NCBI RefSeq assembly: GCF_014268455.2
Contig: NZ_CP077085.1
Location: forward strand, 2,335,001 to 2,399,000
Source: Pseudomonas shahriarae
GTDB lineage: Bacteria; Pseudomonadota; Gammaproteobacteria; Pseudomonadales; Pseudomonadaceae
Direction: 5' to 3'
Length of the DNA: 64,000 bases
Numbering within the stretch: position 1 is the first letter of the stretch; every line of letters begins with the position of its first letter. Shown here piece by piece: positions 54,722 through 63,400 of the stretch. Under the pieces are notes generated by a model, which ran no database searches, was not told the origin of the DNA, and saw only the letters and a list, made by a program, of their open reading frames with translations. A program made the translations under genes and the position numbers.

Positions 54722-55306
54722 TCAGCGATGGGGTTTCAGCCCCCGCAGCAGCAACTCCAGGCCTTGCAGCGCTTGCTCCAGGCATTCGTCCGGGCGTTCG
54801 GCATGGGCAATCCATTGCGCCGTATCTACCAGGCTGCCATTGATCAACCGGGCCAGTGCCAGGCTGGGGGCATGCTCGATAAGCCCGGCCTGCATCAATT
54901 CATCCAGCAGCCGACGCAATGATTCGATGCAGTGCTGCTGGGCCCCCACGTCTGCACCCAGCACCGCCGGTGCATCTTGCAGCACGATCCGCTGGATCTC
55001 GGGATCCTGGGCCATGTGCAGGTAGGCGCGGCAGCGCTCGCAAAAACCGTCCCAGGGGTTGTCGGCCTGAGTGCTGATTTGTTGCAGACGGTCATCCATT
55101 TCGCTGTCGAGTTGCGCGACCACCGCGGCCAGCAGTCCTTTCTTGTCGCCAAAGTGATGGTACAGCGCCCCACGGGTAAGGCCGGCGCGGGCGGTGAAAT
55201 CATCCATCGAGGTATTGGCAAAGCCTTGGGTGGCAAAGGCATGGCGGGCGCTGGCCAACAGGCGGGCGCGGGTTTCTTCAATCATCTCGGCGCGGGCTCG
55301 GCTCAT
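54722..55306 (-). CDS. TetR-family repressor
   Basis: Repressor of 194 residues. The N-terminal helix-turn-helix is at about 8-55 (ARLLASARHAFATQGFANTS, MDDFTARAGLTRGALYHHFG). The all-helical ligand domain resembles the TetR_C_33-like type. It is divergent from an MFS gene, with two near-identical palindromes in the 142-bp gap, so it very likely represses both genes. The inducer is unknown but probably a substrate of that transporter. Confidence 0.92.
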   Translation of the reverse strand: MSRARAEMIEETRARLLASARHAFATQGFANTSMDDFTARAGLTRGALYHHFGDKKGLLAAVVAQLDSEMDDRLQQISTQADNPWDGFCERCRAYLHMAQDPEIQRIVLQDAPAVLGADVGAQQHCIESLRRLLDELMQAGLIEHAPSLALARLINGSLVDTAQWIAHAERPDECLEQALQGLELLLRGLKPHR

Positions 55307-55339
55307 GGAAAACGCTCGCTAGTTGTGGGTGAGTGGTTG

Positions 55340-55356
55340 ACATACGCCGCGTATGT
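55340..55356. promoter_or_regulatory. TetR operator 1 (candidate)
   Basis: ACATACG-CCG-CGTATGT is a perfect 7-3-7 palindrome located 34 bp before the tetR start. A second copy lies 32 bp further on, about three helical turns, so both could be occupied on one DNA face. Confidence 0.75.
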
Positions 55357-55371
55357 TACTCATGATTTGTC

Positions 55372-55388
55372 ACATACGCACCGTATAT
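55372..55388. promoter_or_regulatory. TetR operator 2 (candidate)
   Basis: ACATACG-CAC-CGTATAT matches operator 1 except for one arm base and the spacer. It lies 61 bp before the MFS start, in the expected promoter zone. Confidence 0.7.
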
Positions 55389-55448
55389 CTTTTCCCCGGA
55401 TTGCATTGAATGGCAAGCTCCAGGGCTCCCAGCAAGAGGTCACGCACC

Positions 55449-56621
55449 ATGGCAAACCCCTACGCCGAGCTGTTCCAGGCGCCAGGTTCCAGGGCTTTTG
55501 TATCGGCCGGCATGCTCGCTCGCATGCCGATATCCATGACCGGTATCGGGCTGATCACCATGTTGTCCCAACTGCGTGGCGGTTATGGGTTGGCGGGCGC
55601 GGTGGCGGCAACGTTTGCCCTGGCCACGGCCTTTTGCGCACCGCAGGTTTCGCGACTGGTAGACCGTTATGGCCAGGGCCGCGTCTTGCCGGTGGCAGCC
55701 ATGATCGGCGGTGGGGCGTTGTTGCTGCTGTTGCTGTGTACCCGTTTGCAGGCGCCGGACTGGACCCTGTTTATCTTTGCCGCCCTGGCCGGTTGCATGC
55801 CCAACATGTCGGCCATGGTGCGGGCGCGCTGGACCGAGATCTACCGTGGCCAGCCACGTTTGCAAACAGCCTTTGCCCTGGAATCGGTGCTCGACGAGGT
55901 GTGCTTTATCCTCGGCCCGCCGCTGTCGGTGGGATTGTGTGTGCTGCTGTTTCCCGAGGCGGGGCCGCTGGTGGGGGCGATCCTGTTGGCGGTTGGCGTG
56001 ACCGCCTTTGTTCTGCAAAAACAGACCGAGCCTGCCATTCACGCGCAACTTGAGCACCAGGGCAGTTGGTTGATCACCCAGCCGTCGGTGCTGGTGTTGA
56101 TAATCCTACTGGTGGCCATGGGCACCATTGTCGGGGTGGTAGACGTGGTCAGCGTGGCGTTCGCCCAGCACCAGGGCCAGCCGGCTGCCGCGAGTATCGT
56201 GCTGTCGGTGTATGCCATCGGCTCGTGCCTGGCGGGGCTGGCCTTCGGTGCGCTGAAGCTGAACATGCCCTTGCCCCGGCAGTTCCTGCTCTGTGGCCTG
56301 GCAACTGCCCTGACAACCCTGCCACTGCTGTGGGTGGGGGATATCCTCGGGCTGGCATTGGCGGTGTTTGTGTCCGGGCTGTTTTTTGCCCCGACCTTGA
56401 TTGTGTCCATGGCGCTGGTGGAGCAGGTCGTGCCACCCAGCCGCCTGACCGAAGGCATGACCTGGCTGATCACCGGCTTGAGTATCGGCGTGGCCATCGG
56501 TGCCGCGAGTTCCGGCTGGATGATCGACCACTTTGGCGCCGCCAGCGGGTTCTGGGTGGCGCTGATGGCCGGGGCAGTGGTGCTGGTGTCCGCTTTATTG
56601 GGCTACCGCCGCCTGGGATGA
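55449..56621 (+). CDS. MFS transporter (TetR-controlled)
   Basis: Twelve-helix major facilitator, 390 residues from ATG 55449, with AAGAGG about 10 nt upstream. Signatures include the motif-A-like VSRLVDRYGQGRVLPVAAM after helix 2 and RWTEIYRGQPRLQTAFALES, then LDEVCFILGPPLSVGLCVLL, characteristic of a bacterial MFS group of unknown substrate often controlled by an adjacent TetR. The stop is one base from the convergent hicB stop. Confidence 0.87.
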   Translation: MANPYAELFQAPGSRAFVSAGMLARMPISMTGIGLITMLSQLRGGYGLAGAVAATFALATAFCAPQVSRLVDRYGQGRVLPVAAMIGGGALLLLLLCTRLQAPDWTLFIFAALAGCMPNMSAMVRARWTEIYRGQPRLQTAFALESVLDEVCFILGPPLSVGLCVLLFPEAGPLVGAILLAVGVTAFVLQKQTEPAIHAQLEHQGSWLITQPSVLVLIILLVAMGTIVGVVDVVSVAFAQHQGQPAAASIVLSVYAIGSCLAGLAFGALKLNMPLPRQFLLCGLATALTTLPLLWVGDILGLALAVFVSGLFFAPTLIVSMALVEQVVPPSRLTEGMTWLITGLSIGVAIGAASSGWMIDHFGAASGFWVALMAGAVVLVSALLGYRRLG

Positions 56622-56622
56622 G

Positions 56623-56988
56623 TCACCCCAGGGCGGGGTGGCTGTCTGTACGGTGATGGCGCAGGAACTCGTTCAGCGCCTGGCGTGTCAGGTCGTTGAG
56701 CGTGACCTTTTTCTGCGTCGCCGCCAGGGCCGCAGCCAGGTGCAGATCATGGCCGACCCGTACATTGAAGGAGCCTTTGCAGGGCTTTTCCGGTGCCTGG
56801 CCCAGGGTCTGGCAAGTAACCAGATAATCCTCCACGGCCTCGCGAAAGGCGGCCTCCAACTGGGCCACGGTCTGCCCTTCGTAACTGACCAGGGGGCGGA
56901 TAAACAGCAGCTTGCCGAACAGGCAATTGTCCTCGACGCTGGCTTCTATGGAGCCGATGTAACCTTTGTGTTTCAACTGGTTGCTCAC
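56623..56988 (-). CDS. hicB: HicB-family antitoxin
   Basis: Antitoxin of 121 residues, GTG start overlapping the hicA stop by 4 nt (GTGA). The N-terminal partial RNase-H-like domain is at about 5-65 (YIGSIEASVEDNCLFGKLLF, VSYEGQTVAQLEAAFREAVE-DY). The C-terminal ribbon-helix-helix is at about 70-112 (GSFNVRVGHDLHLAAALAAT, VTLNDLTRQALNEFL). It neutralises HicA and autoregulates. The toxin-first order is usual for HicAB. Confidence 0.9.
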   Translation of the reverse strand: MSNQLKHKGYIGSIEASVEDNCLFGKLLFIRPLVSYEGQTVAQLEAAFREAVEDYLVTCQTLGQAPEKPCKGSFNVRVGHDLHLAAALAATQKKVTLNDLTRQALNEFLRHHRTDSHPALG

Positions 56989-57236
56989 TGAATCAAGCCT
57001 CCTGATTCCAACTGTTCAATGATCTGGCGCCGAATGTAGTACTTCAGTTCATTGCCAGGGTGGGGCTTGTGCAAGGTGATCATTGCACTCGGGTCGCCTA
57101 TGTCGAACTTGACGCGGCTCCCAGCCCCTTCGATTTGTCGGTAACCCAGCCAGCCTAACAATGTCACGAGCTCGGGCCAGGTAAATGCCATCTGCAGGTT
57201 AAGCAGTTTGGCGAGCAGCTTTTCATTTTTGGACAC
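56985..57236 (-). CDS. hicA: HicA-family mRNA interferase toxin
   Basis: Small RNA-binding toxin of 83 residues from GTG 57236, with the double-stranded RNA-binding-like fold of HicA (TWPELVTLLGWLGYRQIEGA, ITLHKPHPGNELKYYIRRQI). The classic catalytic GSH is replaced by GSR here (about residue 40). That Arg form is common in the longer HicA subfamily, where the His in KPHP may matter, so activity is not excluded. It forms an operon with hicB. 196 bp separate it from the divergent NRPS gene. Confidence 0.88.
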   Translation of the reverse strand: MSKNEKLLAKLLNLQMAFTWPELVTLLGWLGYRQIEGAGSRVKFDIGDPSAMITLHKPHPGNELKYYIRRQIIEQLESGGLIQ

Positions 57237-57354
57237 GGCGTTCCCTGCGTGTAACTAAATGTAGTTGCAAATACAGTGCTCCGTCAATGATAGGGCCGCT
57301 TCGCGGACTTCTCCCGGGTTTGATGTAACGCCCGATGACTGCAATCGCCTGCGC

Positions 57355-57377
57355 TAATTTTTCCCGCCTGGATTCGT
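57355..57377 (+). promoter_or_regulatory. Weak candidate PvdS iron-starvation promoter
   Basis: TAATT-N15-CGT resembles the IS-box TAAAT-N16/17-CGT recognised by PvdS before pyoverdine genes, with one base change and a spacing one short. It is followed by an NRPS start at 57433, a plausible distance. Confidence 0.3.
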
Positions 57378-57432
57378 TTTATAGGGACGACGTGCCTTTG
57401 TGCTTCCTGCCTATTGCTCCGGATCCCAAGAA

Positions 57433-60400
57433 ATGAACGCTGAAGACTCCTTGAAACTTGCTCGCCGGTTTATCGGGTTGCCCCTGGAAAAACGCCAGTT
57501 GTTCCTCCAGGCGCTGCAAAAGGAAGGGATCGACTTCTCGCGTTTTCCGATTCCGGCCCAGGTCGAGGCCGAGGATCGCCAGGCGTTGTCCTACGCCCAG
57601 CAGCGTATGTGGTTTCTCTGGCAACTGGATCCTGCCAGCGCAGCCTATAACCTGCCGGGAGCGGTGCGTCTAAAGGGCACCTTGAGCCTGCCGGCCATCG
57701 AGCAGGCGTTTGCCAGCCTGATCGCGCGGCATGAAACCCTGCGCACAGTGTTCCAGCGCCAGGCCGATGAGCGCCTGGTGCAAGTGCCCTGCCAGCCTGC
57801 GTTAGCGATTGAACCACTGGATCTTGGCAACTTGCCGCCGGCTGAGCGCGAACAGGCGGTGATGGCTGCCGCCACCGCGCAATCGCTGCAACCCTTCGAC
57901 CTGGCCAATGGCCCCTTGCTGCGCGTGCAATTGCTCAAACTCGCCGAGCAAGAGCATGTGTTGCTGCTGACCCTGCATCACATCGTCTCGGACGGCTGGT
58001 CGATGAACGTGCTGATCGACGAGTTCATCCGATGCTATGACGCCTTTGAACGCAACCAGTCGCCACAACTGCCAGACCTGCCGATCCAGTACAGCGACTA
58101 CGCCTTGTGGCAGCGCCGCTGGCTGGAGGCGGGGGAGCAGGCGCGGCAGCTGGATTACTGGCGCGAACAGTTGGGCGATGAACACCCGGTGCTGGAGTTG
58201 CCAACGGACTTTGCACGCCCAGTCGTGGCCAGCCATCAGGGCCAGCGCTATGAGTTCGCCTTGCCGGCAGCCTTGGCCGACGGTGCGCGGTTGTTGGCTC
58301 GCCAGCAGAACGTATCGTTGTTCACCGTGCTGCTGGCAGCGTTCAAGATCCTGCTGTTTCGCTACACCGGCCAGACTGACCTGCGGGTAGGCGTGCCGAT
58401 TGCCAACCGGCATCGCGGTGAAACCGAGGGCCTGATCGGGCTGTTCGTCAACACTCAAGTCATGGCTGCCCACGTTGATGGGCAGGCGCGGGTCAGCGAC
58501 CTGTTGCAGGGGCTCAAGGATGTGGTCAATGGCGCCCAGGCCCACCAGGACCTGCCGTTCGAGCGCCTGGTCGAGGCGCTCAAGCCGGAGCGCAGCCTGA
58601 GCCACACGCCACTGTTCCAGGTGCTCTACAACCACCAGCCACAAGTGGCAGACCTAGAAGCGCTGGTGCTGGAATCCGGACTCTCCCTGAGCCTGGTCGA
58701 GTGGCAGAGCCGCACCACTCAGTTCGACCTCAGCCTCGACACCTGGGAAAAGGGCGGCACCCTGCGCGCTGCATTGACCTTCGCCACCGACCTGTTCACG
58801 CCCGCCACCATCGAGCGTATGGCCCGCCACTGGAGCCACCTGCTCGGCGGCATGATCGACAACGTACAGCAGCGCGTGGCTGAGTTGCCGATGCTCGACG
58901 CCAGCGACTATCAGCAGCAAATTCATGGCTGGAACGCCACCGCCTCTGAGTACCCGCAAGCGCGCAGCATCCATCGACTGATCGCCGAGCAGGTGGAGCG
59001 CCAGCCCGACGCTCTGGCCCTGACCTTTGGCAGCAAGACTCTGAGTTATCGCCAATTGGACGGCCAGGCCAATCAACTGGCGCACAAGCTGATCGAGCTG
59101 GGCGTTGGCCCCGAAGTGCGCGTTGGCGTGGCCATGCAGCGCACCGACGCCTTGATCGTTGCCTTGCTTGGCGTGCTCAAGGCCGGCGGCGCCTATGTGC
59201 CGCTGGACCCGGATTACCCGGCTGACCGCGTCGCCTACATGCTGCAAGACAGTCGCGCTCAGGTGCTGCTGACCGAGGCCGAGCTGCTCGCCGACTTGCC
59301 CCAGACCCAGGCCCAGGTGTTGCAGATGGATCAACTGGCTGGCTACCCGTTGAGCGCACCGGTCACCCAGGTTGCCCCCGACAACCTGGCCTACGTGATC
59401 TACACCTCCGGCTCCACTGGCAAGCCCAAGGGCGTAGCCATTGCCCATGGCAACGTACTGGCACTGATCCACTGGTCGCAGCAGGTCTACAGTCGCGAAG
59501 ATATCCAGGGTGTGCTGGCTTCCACTTCGGTGTGTTTCGACCTCTCGGTGTGGGAGATTTTCGTCACCCTGGCCAACGGCGGCTCGCTGATTCTTGCCCG
59601 CAATGCCCTGGAACTGCCCGAGCTGCCGGCCCGTGACCAGGTGCGTCTGATCAACACCGTACCCTCGGCCATCAATGCCTTGCAGCGTGCCGGGCAGATC
59701 CCTGAGAGTGTGCGCATCATCAACCTGGCCGGCGAGCCGCTCAAGCAATCCCTGGTGGACCGCCTCTATCAGCAACCGTCGATCAAACAGGTCTTTGATC
59801 TGTACGGCCCGTCCGAAGACACCACCTATTCCACCTGGACCCCTCGCGAAGCCTTGGGCCAGCCGTCCATTGGCCGGCCGTTGAGTAACACCCAGGGTTA
59901 TATCCTCGATGCCGACCTGCAACCGGTGCCTACCGGGGTCGCTGCCGAGCTGCACCTGGCCGGCGCCGGGCTCACCCGGGGCTATCTGGGCCGGGCCGCG
60001 ATGACTGCCGAAAAATACGTACCCAACCCGTTCTCCAGTACTGGCGAACGGCTGTACCGCACTGGCGACCTGACCCGCTATCGCGCCGATGGTGTGATCG
60101 AGTACGTCGGGCGGATCGACCATCAAGTGAAGATCCGTGGCCTGCGGATTGAGCTGGGGGAGATCGAAGCGCGCCTGCTCAGTCACCCGCAAATCAAGGA
60201 AGCACTGGTGATCGCCCAGGATGGACGCTTGCTGGTGGCCTACGTGGTGCCGACAGCAATGCCCCAGGATCACGAGGTATTCACGCAAACGTTGCATGCG
60301 TACCTGGCCGAAACTTTGCCTGAATACATGCTGCCAACGGTGACCATGGCCTTGGCACAGTTTCCCTCGACCCCCAATGGCAAGTTGGACCGCAAGGCGC

Positions 60401-63400
60401 TGCCGCGGGCCGGTGAGGCCAAGGTGCAGGCGTTCAGTGCGCCGCAGGATCCACGGCAACTGCTGCTTGCCGGGATCTGGCAAGACATTCTTGGGCAGTC
60501 GCAGATTGGCCTGGATGACAACTTTTTCGAACTGGGCGGCGACTCCATCGTGTCGATCCAGGTGGTCAGCCGTGCCCGCCAGGCCGGTTTGCAACTGGCG
60601 CCCAGCGACCTGTTCCGTCACCAGACCCTACGCAGCCTGGCCGCTGCCGCGCGTGAAGTGTCGGCGCTGGCCATCGAGCAAGGCCCGGTCCAGGGGCCGG
60701 TGCTGTTGACCCCGGTGCAGCAATGGTTCTTTGCCGAGGATATTCCCACACGCCAGCACTGGAACCAGTCGCTGCTGCTGACTCCGCGTCAGCCGGTAGA
60801 CGTCACAGCACTGGCTGGCGCGTTGCAGGCGCTGGTGGCGCAACACGATGCCTTGCGTCTGCGCTTTGTCGAGCGCGGGGAGGGCTGGGAACAGACTCAT
60901 GCCCCGTCGGCAACTGTGGAGTTGTGGCAGCGCCAGGCCGCCAGCGTCGAGGAATTGCGTGAGCACTGTGATCTCGCCCAGGCCAGCCTGGACCTGGAGC
61001 ACGGCCCGTTGATGCGGGCCTTGCTCGTGGACATGGCCGACGGCAGCCAGCGCCTGTTGCTGGTGCTGCATCACCTCGTGGTGGATGGGGTGTCCTGGCG
61101 TGTGTTGCTGGAAGACTTGCAGCGCGGCTACGGCCAAGGCGTGGCCGGCCAACCGCTGACCACGGCGCACAAGACCAGCGCCTACCAGCAGTGGGCAGTA
61201 CGCTTGGACGACTACAGCCGCAGCCCGGCGCTGCTGGCTGAGTTGGCGTACTGGCGCGAACAATTGCAGGGCGTGGCAAACGACTTGCCCCGGGATAACC
61301 CGCAGGGCCGGCAAACCCAGGCAGTGGCTGAACATATCCGCTGGCGCCTGGACCGCGAGCAAACCCGTCAACTGCTGCAACAGGCGCCAGCGGCGTACCG
61401 TACTCAGGTCAACGACCTGTTGCTGGCGGCCCTGGCGCGCACGATTTGTCAATGGACCGGACACCCTTCGGTGCTGATCCAGCTGGAAGGCCACGGTCGT
61501 GAAGAGCTGTTCGATGACATCGACCTGACTCGCACCGTGGGCTGGTTCACCAGCCTCTACCCGTTGCGCCTGACGCCAAGCGTCGAGCTGGGTGCCACCC
61601 TCAAGGCGATCAAGGAACAGTTGCGCCAGGTGCCCAACAAGGGCATTGGCTATGGTGTGTTGCGCTACGGCGCGGCGGCCAATGAACTGGCGGTCCTGGC
61701 CCAGCCAAGGATTACCTTCAATTACCTGGGGCAGTTCGACCAGCAATTTGGTGAGGATGCGTTGTTCGTACCGGCCAGCGAAGGCGGCGGCCAGGCCCAG
61801 AGCCTGGACGCGCCCTTGGCCAACTGGCTGAGTGTGGAAGGGCGGGTCTACGCCGGTGAACTGGAACTGGACTGGAGCTTCAGTGGCGAAGTCTTTCGTC
61901 GGGACACCATCCAGGCCCTGGTGGACAGCTGCGCGCGCACCTTGCACGAACTGATTGAACACTGCCTCGATCCACAACAGGGCGGCGCGACGCCTTCGGA
62001 CTTCCCGCTGGTCAGCCTCGACCAGGCACAACTGGAAGGCCTGGGCCTGCCATTGGCGCAGATCGAGGACCTCTATCCGCTGTCGCCGATGCAGCAGGGC
62101 ATGCTGTTCCACAGCGCCTACGATGCCGAGCCCGGCGCCTACATCAATCAACTGCGCCTGACCATTGAAGGCCTGGACGTGGCGCGGTTTGCCCAGTGCT
62201 GGGAGGCGGTGCTGGAGCGCCATGAAGTGCTGCGCGCACGATGTATCTGGGAAGGCCAGGCGCAGGCGATGCAAGCGATCCAGCGCTCGGTGCAATTGCC
62301 GCTGACAGTGCTGGAGAGCGCTCCTGACGACCTCGATCGTTTGGCCCTTGAACAGCGCGAACAAGGCTTCGACCTGCATCAGGCGCCGTTGTTGCGCCTG
62401 GTGCTAGTACCGCTGGCGGCCCGGCGTTATGAGCTGATCTACACCAGCCACCACATCCTGATGGATGGCTGGAGCAATGCCCAACTGCTGGGGGAGGTCT
62501 TGCAGCGGTACGCCGGACAAGTGCCGCCACCGGCCACCGGGCGTTATGCCGACTATGTGGGCTGGCTGCTGGCGCAGGACGCCGGCGCCAGCGAGCAATT
62601 CTGGCGCGTGCAACTGCAAGCGCTGCCCGCGCCGACCTTGCTTGGCAACGCCTTGCCGGCGCCGCGCGAGGGCAGTGGCCATGCCAGTCACCACGTACTG
62701 CTGGACGCCACCACCACCGCGCGCCTGGGTGAGTTTGCCCGGCACAACAAGGTCACCTTCAATACCCTGTTGCAAGCGGCATGGGCGGTTTTGCTGCAAC
62801 GTTATTGCGGCCAGTCGAGCGTGGCTTTTGGCGCCACAGTGGCCGGGCGTCCGGCTCATTTAGCCGGGATCGAGCAGCAGGTCGGGTTGTTTATCAATAC
62901 CTTGCCGATCATTTGCAGCCCGGATGCTACCCATAGCGTCGCCAACTGGCTGCAGCACGTGCAGGCGCACAGTGTGCTCCTGCGTGAGCATGAGCACACA
63001 CCGCTGTACGACATTCAACGCTGGGCCGGGCAGCCTGGTAGTGCGCTGTTCGACACCTTACTGGTGTTTGAAAACTATCCGGTGTCCCAGGCGCTGCAAG
63101 CCGGTGCGCCGGCCGGCTTGAGCTTCAGCGGGCTGCACAACCATGAACAGACCAGCTATCCGCTGACCCTGGGCATCGAGTTGGGTGAAACCCTGAGCCT
63201 GGACTTCAGCTACGCCCGGGCCGATTTCAGCCCGCAGCAGATACGCGTTATCGGCACAAGCCTGCTGCAACTGCTTGCGCAGTTTGTTGAGGATAACCAG
63301 CAAGCACTGGGCAACCTGAGCCTGCGCGAGCCAACCCTGGAGCAAACCGCAGTACAGCCGGCACTCGACCCGCTGCTGGCGCACCAGCGTATCGAACGCC

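Noticed and set aside
56985..57236. Inactivated HicA because GSH is GSR
   Set aside because: The Arg form is common in the longer HicA subfamily, so it is not evidence of loss.
57256..57284. TAAAT...CGT as a PvdS iron-starvation box
   Set aside because: Spacing is 21 bp, too long for the TAAAT-N16/17-CGT pattern; the site at 57355 fits better but is still weak.
58654..62379. Two long minus-strand frames (about 655 and 583 codons) opposite the NRPS
   Set aside because: Antisense shadows of conserved NRPS modules; no start context, no recognisable domains.
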